NCBI GenBank assembly: GCA_001898505.1
Contig: MKTZ01000025.1
Span: 372,001-436,000 of the forward strand
Direction of reading: 5' to 3'
DNA length: 64,000 nucleotides
Source: Sphingobacteriales bacterium 50-39
GTDB taxonomy: Bacteria; Bacteroidota; Bacteroidia; Chitinophagales; Chitinophagaceae
Every line of letters starts with the position of its first letter. The first letter of the stretch is position 1. Positions 24,594-34,767 of the stretch are shown here, in pieces. The position numbers were made by a program, and so were the translations under genes. The notes under the pieces are model-generated. The model was not told the origin of the DNA. It worked only from the letters and a program-made list of their open reading frames with translations, and searched no databases.

Positions 24594-26438
24594 ATGACAG
24601 CGAATTCGCGTTCCTCCACCACCCCCCTGACCTTTAAAGAAAGGCTGGAAGCCCTGCGCAACCTGCCCCGGTTCTTCCGGCTGGTCTGGCAGACCAGTCC
24701 CCGTATCATGATCGCCAATGCTATTCTTCGGACGGCCCGTTCTGCCACCCCCGTAGCTATCCTTTATGTAGGCAAGCTGATCATCGACCAGGTGATCCTT
24801 CTTGCCAGGGCCAAAGGCCACAACATCCCTCCGGAGGCCGCGCATCATCTATGGGAACTGGTAGCCCTGGAGTTTGGACTGGCTATTTTATCCGATGGAC
24901 TAACTAGGGCTATTTCTTTGATGGATAGCTTATTAGGAGATTTATTCGCAAATTTTACTTCAATCAGGATCATGCGGCATGCCGCCTCGCTGGATTTGGA
25001 TCAGTTCGAGGACTCCGCCTTTTATGACAAGCTGGAAAGAGCGCGTCAGCAGACGACGGGGCGTACGGTGCTGCTGTCTCAAGTCCTGAGCCAGGTACAG
25101 GACCTGATCACCATGGCCTTCCTGGCGGCGGGGCTAATGACCTTCAATCCCTGGTTGATCATCCTGCTTCTTATTGCCGTGATACCCGCCTTTTTGGGAG
25201 AGTCCTATTTCAACGACAAGACCTATGCGCTCTCCCGTCAGCAGACCACCGAAAGACGGGAACTGGATTATATCCGGTACCTGGGCGCCAGTGACGAGAC
25301 GGCAAAGGAAGTTAAACTTTTTTCATTATCAGACTTCCTGATCGATAGGTTCAGAGCTCTTTCTGAAAAATTCTACCAAGCCAGCCGCGCGCTGTCGATA
25401 CGGCGCAGCGCCTGGGGAACTTTCTTCGCATTTCTGGGATCAGCAGGTTATTATGCGGCTTATATCGTAATTATATGGAGGACGGTGAATGGAGGCCTGT
25501 CCATTGGCGACCTCACTTTCCTGGCAGGCTCTTTCCGTCAGCTAAGGGCGCTGCTGGAAGGGATACTGAGCAGATTCACCAGCGTCTCGCAGGGAGCCAT
25601 CTATCTCCGGGACCTGTTCGAGTTCTTCGAGATACAACCCCGGATCCAGGTCGCAGCGCACCCTCGTCCCTTCCCCCGCAAAATAAAAGAAGGCTTCCGC
25701 TTTGAGAACGTGGGTTTCAAGTACATACACTCGGATCGATGGGCCATCCGGAACTTAAGTTTTACTTTAACACCCGGAGAAAAGCTGGCCCTTGTGGGTG
25801 AGAATGGGGCTGGCAAGACCACGCTGATCAAATTATTGGCTCGTCTCTATGACCCCGTCGAAGGACAGATATTTTTAGATGGGGTCGATATAAAAGAATA
25901 TGATCCCGAAGACCTGCGCCGGAACATCGGCATCATTTTTCAGGACTATCTGCGCTACCAGATGACCTTTTCCCAAAATATAGCGGTGGGCAATATCTCA
26001 CAGAAGGACAATCGTCCACTGATCGAAGAGGCCGCCCGGCAGAGTCTTGCCGACAAGCTGGCGGGGAAGCTTCCGGGTAATTACGACCAGGCGTTGGGCC
26101 GGCGCTTTCACCAGGGGGTAGAGCTTTCGGGTGGGGAGTGGCAGAAGATAGCGCTTGCCAGGGCTTATATGCGGGAGGCGCAGCTATTGATACTGGACGA
26201 ACCTACCGCGGCGCTGGATGCGCGGGCCGAGTACGAGGTCTTTCAGCGTTTTGCCGACCTCACCCGGGGGAAGACGGCCGTGCTGATCTCACACCGGTTT
26301 TCTACCGTTCGCATGGCGGACAGGATACTGGTGCTGGACAAAGGGCGGTTACTGGAGATCGGCAGTCACGAAGAGCTGTTGGAGTTGGGCGGGCGATATG
26401 CGGAGCTCTTCCATCTGCAGGCAGCAGGCTACAGGTAG
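24594..26438 (+). CDS. ABC transporter half-molecule (permease-ATPase fusion)
   Basis: 614 residues from ATG 24594 (ATG 24570 is possible). The N-terminal about 330 residues form an exporter-type six-helix membrane domain. The ATPase has Walker A GENGAGKTTLIKLL, the signature LSGGEWQKIALARAY, Walker B LLILDEPTAAL and the switch histidine in LISHRFSTV. As a half-transporter it should dimerise. The substrate is unclear; such proteins export lipids, peptides or drugs. Its 3' end overlaps the convergent VOC gene by 10 bp. Confidence 0.93.
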   Translation: MTANSRSSTTPLTFKERLEALRNLPRFFRLVWQTSPRIMIANAILRTARSATPVAILYVGKLIIDQVILLARAKGHNIPPEAAHHLWELVALEFGLAILSDGLTRAISLMDSLLGDLFANFTSIRIMRHAASLDLDQFEDSAFYDKLERARQQTTGRTVLLSQVLSQVQDLITMAFLAAGLMTFNPWLIILLLIAVIPAFLGESYFNDKTYALSRQQTTERRELDYIRYLGASDETAKEVKLFSLSDFLIDRFRALSEKFYQASRALSIRRSAWGTFFAFLGSAGYYAAYIVIIWRTVNGGLSIGDLTFLAGSFRQLRALLEGILSRFTSVSQGAIYLRDLFEFFEIQPRIQVAAHPRPFPRKIKEGFRFENVGFKYIHSDRWAIRNLSFTLTPGEKLALVGENGAGKTTLIKLLARLYDPVEGQIFLDGVDIKEYDPEDLRRNIGIIFQDYLRYQMTFSQNIAVGNISQKDNRPLIEEAARQSLADKLAGKLPGNYDQALGRRFHQGVELSGGEWQKIALARAYMREAQLLILDEPTAALDARAEYEVFQRFADLTRGKTAVLISHRFSTVRMADRILVLDKGRLLEIGSHEELLELGGRYAELFHLQAAGYR

Positions 26439-26809
26439 GGGCTGTTGGCGGGCAGATTTTCAAAAAAGATTTCCACGAGATACCCATCCGGGTCATAAAA
26501 GAAAAGATAAGGCTCACCGGGGCCAAAGCTGCCTTTGTCCTTTATTCCTCCTCCTGCTACGAGAACGATCTCCGCCAGCACATCCGGATCGGCAGGCTCT
26601 ATCAGGCGGAAGCCAAAGTGAATAGACCCGCCCGCCGGCGCGCCTTCTTCGAAGACAAGAATATCGTGGGAGCCAGGGGTCTGCACCTGGATAAAACCCG
26701 GACGCCTGTACATGGTACGGGTCCCGAAGACCTTTTCATAAAAGAGGGCCGTGCGATGCACGTCCTTTACAGGGAGGGCGATATGGGTCAGTCCGTAAGT
26801 CCTTATCAT
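26429..26809 (-). CDS. VOC (glyoxalase/bleomycin resistance) family protein
   Basis: 126 residues with the paired beta-alpha-beta-beta-beta modules of the vicinal oxygen chelate fold: LTHIALPVKDVHRTALFYEK at the start, IHFGFRL in the middle, and YLFFYDPDGYLVEIFF at the end. His, His and Glu metal ligands are plausible (H in LTHIAL, H in IHFGF, E in LVEIFF). The substrate cannot be assigned. It is divergent from the efflux operon with 23 bp between starts, and might be controlled with it. Confidence 0.9.
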   Translation of the reverse strand: MIRTYGLTHIALPVKDVHRTALFYEKVFGTRTMYRRPGFIQVQTPGSHDILVFEEGAPAGGSIHFGFRLIEPADPDVLAEIVLVAGGGIKDKGSFGPGEPYLFFYDPDGYLVEIFFENLPANSPYL

Positions 26810-26820
26810 ATAAAACCTCC

Positions 26821-26828
26821 TAACTTTG
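26821..26828 (+). promoter_or_regulatory. -7 box of the efflux operon
   Basis: TAACTTTG matches TAnnTTTG exactly and ends 4 bases before the ATG at 26833. The -33 position has no clear TTTG. If used, the transcript would be leaderless or nearly so. Confidence 0.45.
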
Positions 26829-26832
26829 TATT

Positions 26833-27525
26833 ATGAAGGTACTGATAATTGAAGATCATCAGGAACTTGCCCGCAATATCAACGACTTCCTTGTAAAGGA
26901 AGGCTATATCTGCGAGCAATGCTGTACCCTGGAAGCCGCTCGTGAAAAGCTGAGCCTTTTCCAGTACGACTGTATCCTGCTGGACATCGGCCTGCCGGAC
27001 GGGAATGGGATCCACCTGCTGGACCTGATCAGGACCGAATACAAACAAAGCAATGTCGTCATTATCTCTGCCCGCAATGCGGTGGATGATAAGATCATCG
27101 GACTGGAAAAGGGAGCTGACGACTATCTTACAAAACCTTTTCATCTTGCCGAGCTGCATGCACGGATCCGGGCCGTCTACCGCAGGAAGAACCTGGGTGG
27201 CACCTATATTGTAGAGTTCAACGAGATCCGTCTGAACACCGACACGTTTGAAGCACTCATTGGTGAGACGCCACTGGATGTCACGCGCAAGGAGTTCGAT
27301 CTTCTTCTTTATTTCATCGTCAATAAGAACAGGGTGCTGTCCCGTCAGTCCATTGCGGCACATCTCTGGGGGGATTATACGGACAACCTGGCGAATTTCG
27401 ATTTTGTATACCAACATGTGAAGAATCTCCGGAGGAAAATAGGCAATGCCGGCGGAACGGATTATATCAGCACCGTATATGGGCTGGGATATAAGTTCAA
27501 TGCGCATAAAGAGGCCGAAACATGA
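26833..27525 (+). CDS. OmpR-family response regulator of the efflux operon
   Basis: 230 residues. Receiver domain about 1-115 with the acid pair in IIEDHQE, the phospho-acceptor Asp in CILLDIGLPDGNG (about residue 51) and Lys in YLTKPF. The winged-helix output domain (about 130-228) ends FVYQHVKNLRRKIG and STVYGLGYKFN, typical of OmpR/PhoB. It overlaps the kinase gene by 4 bp. Context suggests it controls the RND pump genes downstream. Confidence 0.94.
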   Translation: MKVLIIEDHQELARNINDFLVKEGYICEQCCTLEAAREKLSLFQYDCILLDIGLPDGNGIHLLDLIRTEYKQSNVVIISARNAVDDKIIGLEKGADDYLTKPFHLAELHARIRAVYRRKNLGGTYIVEFNEIRLNTDTFEALIGETPLDVTRKEFDLLLYFIVNKNRVLSRQSIAAHLWGDYTDNLANFDFVYQHVKNLRRKIGNAGGTDYISTVYGLGYKFNAHKEAET

Positions 27526-28844
27526 AGCTGACCAATAAATTTACCCTCTGGTATTTCGCCATCATGCTGGTGGTGCTGCTCATCGGCGGTGCGATCGTCT
27601 ATTACGAGATACAATGGAAGATCAGCAAGGTGGAAGTGGTCCGGCACCAACGGCTCAATGACCTCATTGCACAGCAGATCCGGACCGGAGGGGATTTTTC
27701 CGGATCGCCGACCCGTAAGCGGGCCGCCATCGACGAAATACCCGCCGGCAATATGCCGAAGGGGGCCAATTCCTATTATACCCGTGGCGTGGGTTGGAAT
27801 CCCGAATTCCAGGCCAACGAATACCGGCTGGTAGTGACCTCCTTCTATGCCATCAACGGCAAATATTATCGCATCACCACCTATTCCTATATCCCGTCTT
27901 TCTATCAGCTATTACCCGGCGTGGTGGATTCATTCAAATGGATATTGCTTGTATTATTGGTGCTGGTGGCCATATCCAGCAAGCTGATACCAAAGTATAT
28001 CCTTTCACCTTTATCAAGGACCCTGAAGGTGATCCAGTATTTTGACCTCAAACAGCGAAAACCCATACGCCTGCCCGAGACCCGTACGTCCGAGTTCAAG
28101 GAGCTGAATATATTCCTGAAAAAAATGACCGACAAGGCGCTGGAAGATTATCAATCCTTAAAAGAGTTTGCCGAGAACGCTTCTCATGAGCTGCAAACCC
28201 CCACTGCCATCATCAGGGGGAAACTGGAGCTGTTGATGGAGTCGGATATTCAGGACGACCAGGCCATCCTCATCGCCGAGATGCACAATGCGCTGGAGAA
28301 GCTGTCTCGTATCCACAGCTCGCTTACCTTGCTGACCAAACTGGAGAATAAGGAATATGTAACGGAGATACCTGTCTGTCTCAGCGAGCTCACACGGGAG
28401 ACACTGGTCTCCTTTGATGAATTGATCCAGATGAAATCCCTCACGCTAAAATGTCATATTGAAGATAATGTGTATATCCATCTGCACAGCTCCCTGGCCG
28501 ACCTGCTGTTGACCAACCTGGTAAGCAATGCCATTCGGCACAATATTCCCGGAGGCACTATCCGGGTCTCACTTACCAAGACGGGGCTGGTCATCGCCAA
28601 TAGCGGTCTGACTCCACAGGTACCCGTCACGGAGCTGTTCGAACGGTTTAAAAAAGGCGATCCCGCCAGTGACAGCATCGGGATCGGCCTGGCCATCGTC
28701 CGGCAGATATGCGAATTAATGAATTTTAATATCATCTATGAATACGCTGCCAGTCAGCATACCATCGCGATAAGCTTTCAACCGTCCATCCCTGCTTCAA
28801 AATTGCTTCAAAATCTTAGTTTCCCTTTGTATCCGGTCCTCTAA
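27522..28844 (+). CDS. Sensor histidine kinase of the efflux operon
   Basis: 440 residues. Two transmembrane helices (about 8-28 and 138-158) flank a periplasmic sensor of about 110 residues. The phospho-acceptor His is in ASHELQTPTAII (about 224). ATPase boxes follow: NLVSNAIRH (N box), and SIGIGLAIVRQI (G2 box). It resembles CusS/BaeS-type kinases of efflux systems. The next gene, tolC-like, starts 99 bp later on the same strand. Confidence 0.93.
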   Translation: MKLTNKFTLWYFAIMLVVLLIGGAIVYYEIQWKISKVEVVRHQRLNDLIAQQIRTGGDFSGSPTRKRAAIDEIPAGNMPKGANSYYTRGVGWNPEFQANEYRLVVTSFYAINGKYYRITTYSYIPSFYQLLPGVVDSFKWILLVLLVLVAISSKLIPKYILSPLSRTLKVIQYFDLKQRKPIRLPETRTSEFKELNIFLKKMTDKALEDYQSLKEFAENASHELQTPTAIIRGKLELLMESDIQDDQAILIAEMHNALEKLSRIHSSLTLLTKLENKEYVTEIPVCLSELTRETLVSFDELIQMKSLTLKCHIEDNVYIHLHSSLADLLLTNLVSNAIRHNIPGGTIRVSLTKTGLVIANSGLTPQVPVTELFERFKKGDPASDSIGIGLAIVRQICELMNFNIIYEYAASQHTIAISFQPSIPASKLLQNLSFPLYPVL

Positions 28845-28943
28845 CCTCTATTGACCCGTGAGCAGGATCTACACCTGTCTACCCAGGCAGCTCCTTGCCG
28901 CCATATGGATATCCGGAAGAATGAAAAAAACAGTTCATCAACC

Positions 28944-30371
28944 ATGTTAAGAAATTATTCTTTTTTGGGCCTGTCAGTGGTCCTCCATTTATTCATTGTC
29001 CGGGCGGATGCTCAGACCCTCTCTCCGGCCCAGGCAAATGCCCAGGTCCTCAACCTAAAAGATGCTGTAAAGACCGCTCTTGATAATTATGGCACTATTC
29101 GCGCCAAGGCCAACTATGTAAAGGCCAGCCAGGCGAATGTTCTGGAGACAAAACGAGAATACTTACCCGATCTGAATATCTCTGCACAGCACGACTACGG
29201 GACCATAAATGGAACCAACGGTCCTATGTATGGGTACAAGGGTGGCGCCACGGCTGCCAGCGGCCCGGCCATGGCCGGCCAGAACTGGAGAGCGGCTTTT
29301 GGTGCGCTATATCTTACAGACGTCAACTGGGACTTTTTCCAATTCGGCAGGGCCAAAGAAAAGACAAAAGTGGCCCAGACAATATTGTCGAGGGACCGGG
29401 AAGATCTTAATCAGGAACGGTTTCAGCAGAGCATCCGGGTCTCGGCGGCTTATCTCGATCTGCTGGCGGCGCAAAGGCTGGTCATCACCCAGCAGCAAAA
29501 CCTCGACAGGGCTCAGGCCTTGTTCAATGTCGTAGCCGCCCGTGTAAAGAATCAGCTGAACCCCGGGGTAGACTCTTCCCTGGCCCTGGCAGAAGTATCC
29601 AATGCCCGTATAGCGCTGACCAATGCCCGTGAGTTCCAGCAGGAGCAGGCAAACCAGCTCGCTATATATATGGGAGTGCCTCCCGCCGACTTTGAACTGG
29701 ACAGCGTTTTTATCCAAAAGATACCAACGGCTATGACGGCAGCGCCAACCTCCGCGATGAATGAGCATCCGTTATTAAAGTACTACCAGCAGCGGATCAA
29801 GGTCAGCGACGAAGAGGCAAACTATTTAAAGACCTATAATTATCCTACTTTCTCCCTTTTTGGCGTCCTGCAGGACAGGGGCTCGGGCTTCGACTATAAT
29901 TATGGTACACAATTCCCCGATGCTTACACCGGCAATTACCTGAAAGGAGTAAGTTTTTCCAGGGGTAACTATCTCTTTGGGGTCGGCATGGTATGGAACC
30001 TTACCAGCCCGCTGCGTGTACATCAGCAGGTGGCCTCCCAAAGATGGATATCGGAAGGATTGAAGGATGAGTACAACCTCGTCAATCAACAGCTACAGGC
30101 GCAGCTGGTGCTGTCCGACACACGGATAAAAAATGCATTGAGCAACTACCACGAGGCACCTATACAGGTAAAGGCTGCCTCCGATGCTTATACGCAGAAG
30201 TCGGTGCTGTACAAGAATGGTCTCAGTACCATCGTAGACCTTACCACCGCCCTGTTCACGTTGAACAGGGCCGAGACGGACAGGGAAATTGCCAACAACA
30301 ATGTCTGGCAGGCGCTGTTGTTCAAGGCTGCCGCCAGCGGGGACTTTAGCTTGTTTTTTAATGAATTTTAA
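28944..30371 (+). CDS. TolC-family outer-membrane efflux protein
   Basis: 475 residues from ATG 28944; the frame extends upstream to 28851 without a signal-like start. A signal peptide ends near ADAQ (about residue 24). The body is the duplicated helical/barrel layout of TolC proteins, with conserved-type stretches LNLKDAVKTALDNYG and VDSSLALAEVSNARIALTNA. It forms the trimeric outer-membrane duct for the pump encoded next. It starts 99 bp after the kinase and ends 16 bp before the RND gene. Confidence 0.92.
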   Translation: MLRNYSFLGLSVVLHLFIVRADAQTLSPAQANAQVLNLKDAVKTALDNYGTIRAKANYVKASQANVLETKREYLPDLNISAQHDYGTINGTNGPMYGYKGGATAASGPAMAGQNWRAAFGALYLTDVNWDFFQFGRAKEKTKVAQTILSRDREDLNQERFQQSIRVSAAYLDLLAAQRLVITQQQNLDRAQALFNVVAARVKNQLNPGVDSSLALAEVSNARIALTNAREFQQEQANQLAIYMGVPPADFELDSVFIQKIPTAMTAAPTSAMNEHPLLKYYQQRIKVSDEEANYLKTYNYPTFSLFGVLQDRGSGFDYNYGTQFPDAYTGNYLKGVSFSRGNYLFGVGMVWNLTSPLRVHQQVASQRWISEGLKDEYNLVNQQLQAQLVLSDTRIKNALSNYHEAPIQVKAASDAYTQKSVLYKNGLSTIVDLTTALFTLNRAETDREIANNNVWQALLFKAAASGDFSLFFNEF

Positions 30372-30387
30372 CTGAATCATCACAGCC

Positions 30388-33300
30388 ATGGGATTGATAA
30401 GAAGCGCACTTAGAAAACCTATTACCATCTTAGTATTGGTGGCCGGCCTGATCTTTTTCGGTATCGGCGCCGTACGGACCGTCAAGATCGATATATTCCC
30501 GGACATGAACCTGCCGGTGATCTATATTTCACACCCCTATGGCGGGTTCACGCCCGACCAGATGGAGACCTTTTTCGGCAAGCAGTATGTAAACCTGCTG
30601 CTGTACATCGGCGGCGTGAAGAGTATCGAAACGAGAAATATATCGGGGCTGACGCTGATCAAGCTTACATTTTATGAAGGGACCAATATGGCGCAGGCTG
30701 CCAGCGAGGTCACGGGTTATACTACCCGCGCCCAGGCGATCTTTCCACAGGGGTCGCAGCCTCCCTTCATTTTACGATTTGACGCCAGCACGCTTCCCGT
30801 CGGTCAGTTGGTAGTAAGCAGTCCCAAGCGCAGCAACAACGAGCTGCTGGATCTTGCCAATATATATGTCAGGGCGCAGTTCTCCAGCGTACCCGGGCTT
30901 GTATCGCCGGCGCCTTTTGGAGGCAATGTCCGTACCGTTGTCATCAAGGCAGACCCCGATCTGCTGCGCAGCCACAACCTCACTCCTGACCAGCTGGTGG
31001 AAGCCTTGCGGAATAATAACCAGGCGACACCTGCCGGAAATGTACGCATCGGCGATCTGAATTATATGACGCCGGCCAATACGACCGTCGAGACTGTGAA
31101 GGATTTTGAGATGATCCCTCTCTATACCGGCAGTATCCAGAACGTCTATTTGAAGGATGTAGCGACGGTGGAGGATGCGGCGGATATCACCGCCGGATAT
31201 GCGCTGATCAATGGCAAGCGCTCCGTATACCTGCCTATCACCAAATCCGCTGCCGCCAGCACCTGGGATGTGGTGCAGGACCTGAAGAAGGCCATTCCGA
31301 GGTTCCAGGCGCAGCTGCCGGAGGATGTCAAGCTGTCCTATGAGTTCGACCAGTCTGTATACGTCATCAATTCCGTCAAGAACCTGTTGACAGAAGGAGC
31401 CATCGGGGCTATCCTCACGGGTCTGATGGTATTGCTTTTCCTGGGGGACCTCAGGGGCGCCACCATCGTGATCCTTACCATACCCATCTGTGTCATCTCC
31501 GGTGTGCTGTTTTTGACCTTGTTCCATCAGACCATCAATATCATGACCCTTAGCGGTCTGTCGCTTGCCATCGGTATACTGGTGGATGAATCCACCGTCA
31601 CCATCGAAAATATTCACCAGCATCTGGCCATGGGCAAGCCCAAATCCCTTGCTATATGGGATGCCTGCCGGGAGATAGCTTTTTCCAAGCTGCTGATCTT
31701 AATGTGTATCCTGGCCGTGTTTGCTCCCGCCTTTACCATGGGAGGTATTCCCGGTTCGCTGTTCCTGCCACTGTCGCTGGCCATCGCTTTCTCCATGATC
31801 ACCTCTTACCTGATGGCGCAGACCTTTGTACCCATCATGGCCAACTGGCTGATGAAAGGACATCATAAAAAAGGCCTTTCGGATGATGAGGAATTCAAAG
31901 CATCCGGGATTACTGCCGACGATGAAAAAGATCCGTGGTCGGAGAAACATAAGCTGGCGACGGGCGGCACCGGTGAAGGCGGCAAATTGACCGCCTTTGA
32001 TAAATTCAGGAACAGGTTTATCAAATTCCTGAACAGGGTATTCCCATTCCGCGCGCCCATTGCTATCGCCTATATCCTGCTGGGAATGGGCGGCGCATGG
32101 CTGCTGATCAACAGCATTGGACGGGACGTATTGCCAAAATCCAATGCAGGGCAATTCCAGGTGCGGCTGCGGGCTCCGGACGGTACCCGTATCGAAAGAA
32201 CAGAAGCCTATATGCTGCGTACATTGAAAATACTGGATAGCCTGGTGGGACATGAGAACATCGGCGTAACATCCGCCATGGTGGGTATGCATGGCGGTCA
32301 GTTCTCTACCAATCCCATCTATCTTTTTATGGCGGGCCCGCAGGAGAGCGTATTGCAGGTGAGCCTGAAAGAGGATTATAAAGTGAAAATGGACGACCTG
32401 AAAGATGAATTCCGTCGGAGTATAAAGGCGAACATGCCCGAGATGAAAGTTTCATTCGAACCCATCGAGCTTACGGATAAGATACTTAGCCAGGGATCAC
32501 CCACGCCCATCGAAGTAAAGATCATCGGAAAGAACAAGAAGCTCAACGAGGAGTTTGCGAACAAGGTGATCGCCAAACTACAGGAGATACCTTATCTGCG
32601 GGATGTGCAGCTGGGACAGTCCACGCATTATCCGGCCATCAATATCGATATCGACAGGGTAAGGGCTGCACAGTTGGGCACCAATGCCGCCGCGATCAGC
32701 CGCAGTCTGCTGGCCGCTACCTCGTCCTCGAGATTCACCGAGAAGAGTGTCTGGATCGATCATAGAACAAACCTCGCCTATAATGTGCAGGTGGAGGTGC
32801 CTGAGAATAAGATGACCAGTATCCATGACATCGGTGAGACACCTATATTACCCAATGCAGCGCGACCGACCCTAAGCGACGTCGCCACTATCACGCCCGA
32901 CACTACCAATGGAGAGAACGACAATATCGGACCGAATCCCGTACTATCGGTGACAGCCAACCTGTATAAGAAGGACCTGGGCAGGGCTGCCACGGACGTA
33001 AAGGCCGCCATTGCCGAGCTGGGCGCTCCTCCCCGTGGTATCACCGTTGAGACCAGGGGACTGGTACAGGTGCTGACGGAGACATTGAACAGCTTGCAGA
33101 CCGGCCTGATCACCGCCATCGTGGTCATCTTCCTCATGCTGGCCGCCAATTTCCAATCCTTCAAGGTATCTCTTGTAACATTGTGTACCGTGCCTGCCGT
33201 GCTATTGGGTTCATTAGGACTGTTGATGCTCACCGGCTCTACGCTGAACCTGCAGAGCTATATGGGAATGATCATGTCCGTAGGCGTATCCATTTCCAAT

Positions 33301-33657
33301 TCCGTACTGCTGGTGACCAATGCCGAGCATCTCCGGATGCACTCTGGTAATGCCCTGGAGGCGGCCAAAGAGTCGGCTGCCGTTCGGCTGCGTCCCATCC
33401 TGATGACCAGCGTGGCCATGGTCGTGGGTATGATACCCATGGCTTCGGGACTTGGCGAGGGCGGTGACCAGGCTGCTCCCCTGGGCCGTGCCGTAATAGG
33501 AGGGCTTATCGCCAGCACCTTTGCAGCCTTATTTATCTTACCCCTCATCTTTGCCTGGGTGCAGGGTAAGACGTCTACACAATCCGTGTCGCTCGATCCG
33601 TCCGATAAAGAAAGTAAACACTATATACCGTCATTGTATGAACAAAATGAGAAATAA
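30388..33657 (+). CDS. RND efflux transporter permease
   Basis: 1089 residues; the inner-membrane pump of a tripartite system, in the AcrB/MdtB general family. Twelve transmembrane helices in two halves, with large periplasmic loops after TM1 and TM7, and a charged cytoplasmic loop near residues 490-545. Aligned by eye to AcrB, the proton-relay residues differ: Asp400-Glu401 (ILVDESTVTIEN) for Asp407-Asp408, and Ser970 (VGVSISNSVLLV) for Lys940. This suggests a divergent subfamily or changed coupling. The adaptor gene overlaps its end by 20 bp. Confidence 0.93.
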   Translation: MGLIRSALRKPITILVLVAGLIFFGIGAVRTVKIDIFPDMNLPVIYISHPYGGFTPDQMETFFGKQYVNLLLYIGGVKSIETRNISGLTLIKLTFYEGTNMAQAASEVTGYTTRAQAIFPQGSQPPFILRFDASTLPVGQLVVSSPKRSNNELLDLANIYVRAQFSSVPGLVSPAPFGGNVRTVVIKADPDLLRSHNLTPDQLVEALRNNNQATPAGNVRIGDLNYMTPANTTVETVKDFEMIPLYTGSIQNVYLKDVATVEDAADITAGYALINGKRSVYLPITKSAAASTWDVVQDLKKAIPRFQAQLPEDVKLSYEFDQSVYVINSVKNLLTEGAIGAILTGLMVLLFLGDLRGATIVILTIPICVISGVLFLTLFHQTINIMTLSGLSLAIGILVDESTVTIENIHQHLAMGKPKSLAIWDACREIAFSKLLILMCILAVFAPAFTMGGIPGSLFLPLSLAIAFSMITSYLMAQTFVPIMANWLMKGHHKKGLSDDEEFKASGITADDEKDPWSEKHKLATGGTGEGGKLTAFDKFRNRFIKFLNRVFPFRAPIAIAYILLGMGGAWLLINSIGRDVLPKSNAGQFQVRLRAPDGTRIERTEAYMLRTLKILDSLVGHENIGVTSAMVGMHGGQFSTNPIYLFMAGPQESVLQVSLKEDYKVKMDDLKDEFRRSIKANMPEMKVSFEPIELTDKILSQGSPTPIEVKIIGKNKKLNEEFANKVIAKLQEIPYLRDVQLGQSTHYPAINIDIDRVRAAQLGTNAAAISRSLLAATSSSRFTEKSVWIDHRTNLAYNVQVEVPENKMTSIHDIGETPILPNAARPTLSDVATITPDTTNGENDNIGPNPVLSVTANLYKKDLGRAATDVKAAIAELGAPPRGITVETRGLVQVLTETLNSLQTGLITAIVVIFLMLAANFQSFKVSLVTLCTVPAVLLGSLGLLMLTGSTLNLQSYMGMIMSVGVSISNSVLLVTNAEHLRMHSGNALEAAKESAAVRLRPILMTSVAMVVGMIPMASGLGEGGDQAAPLGRAVIGGLIASTFAALFILPLIFAWVQGKTSTQSVSLDPSDKESKHYIPSLYEQNEK

Positions 33658-34765
33658 CATGTCATTGACCGCTGCGCTGGTCCTACAAGCAATGGTGACC
33701 GTCACCTTGCTCAGCGCCTGTTCGTCCTCGGATGGAGAAGCCGAGAAGAAGGACAGCAGCAAGGCAGCGGCTACCCCTATAGCTCCGGCTGAGACCTTTC
33801 CCCTGGCGAAGGGCCGGCTGTCAACAGCGCTCTATACTCCCGGTGAGCTTATTGCTTATCAACAAGTCGATCTTTATGCAAAAGAGAACAGCTTTGTAAA
33901 GAAGCTATATGTGGATGTAGGATCGGAAGTACATGAAGGGCAGCTGCTGGCATCCCTGGAGGCCCCCGAACTGGCCACTCAATTAGCCAGCGCTCAGTCC
34001 CGTGTAAAATCACAGGAGGCGATCTATATTGCCAGCAAGGCCAATTACGAACGTCTGGTCGAGACCAGCAAGACGCCCGGCACCATCTCGCAGAACGACA
34101 TCGATCAGGCGGATGCGCGTCAGAAGTCGGATTATGCACAGCTGGAGGCTGCAAAGTCCGCCTATAACCAGGTGGCCGAGACCCTTAAATACCTGGAGAT
34201 AAAGGCTCCTTTCAACGGGGTGATCAGCGCCCGTAATGTGAACCCCGGCGCCTATGTAGGGCCTTCAGGTAAAGGCTCCGAGTTCCCCCTGTTCACCTTG
34301 CAGGAACAACGTCATCTGCGGCTGGTGGTCTCCGTACCCGAGGCCTATACGGGCTATCTGAACGGACAGGACGAGGTAAAGTTTACCGTGAAGGCGCTGC
34401 CAAACGAGGTCTTTCATGGGAAGATCAAACGTCTGGCTGGTGCGCTGGACAATCGTCTGCGTGCAGAAAGAATAGAAATGGATGTTATCAATAATGACAA
34501 GAAGCTATTACCCGGCATGGTAGCGGAAGTGAATGTTCCCCTTCCTGCCAGGGACAGCACTTTTGTCGTCCCGGCCTCGGCCGTCGTCAATTCTACGGAG
34601 CGGGTGTTTGTCATCAGGGTAGCCGATGGCAAGGCGCAATGGGTGGATGTAAAGCAAGGACGTTCCGACAAAGGAAGGATGGAAATATATGGCGACCTGC
34701 ATGAAGGGGACACCATTCTTACAATTGCCAGCGAAGAACATAGGGATGGGGCTCCCGTAAAATAA
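33638..34765 (+). CDS. RND efflux periplasmic adaptor, lipoprotein
   Basis: 375 residues from ATG 33638; other in-frame ATGs are at 33647 and 33659. A lipoprotein signal ends LLSACSSSD. The HlyD/AcrA fold follows: beta-barrel/lipoyl halves around a helical hairpin (about 110-165, SAQSRVKSQEAIYIASK), and EAPFNGV-like text (KAPFNGVISARNVNPGAYV) typical of the lipoyl half. It bridges the RND pump and TolC. Last gene of the operon; it converges on the GH8 gene with 2 bp between stops. Confidence 0.92.
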   Translation: MNKMRNNMSLTAALVLQAMVTVTLLSACSSSDGEAEKKDSSKAAATPIAPAETFPLAKGRLSTALYTPGELIAYQQVDLYAKENSFVKKLYVDVGSEVHEGQLLASLEAPELATQLASAQSRVKSQEAIYIASKANYERLVETSKTPGTISQNDIDQADARQKSDYAQLEAAKSAYNQVAETLKYLEIKAPFNGVISARNVNPGAYVGPSGKGSEFPLFTLQEQRHLRLVVSVPEAYTGYLNGQDEVKFTVKALPNEVFHGKIKRLAGALDNRLRAERIEMDVINNDKKLLPGMVAEVNVPLPARDSTFVVPASAVVNSTERVFVIRVADGKAQWVDVKQGRSDKGRMEIYGDLHEGDTILTIASEEHRDGAPVK

Positions 34766-34767
34766 AC

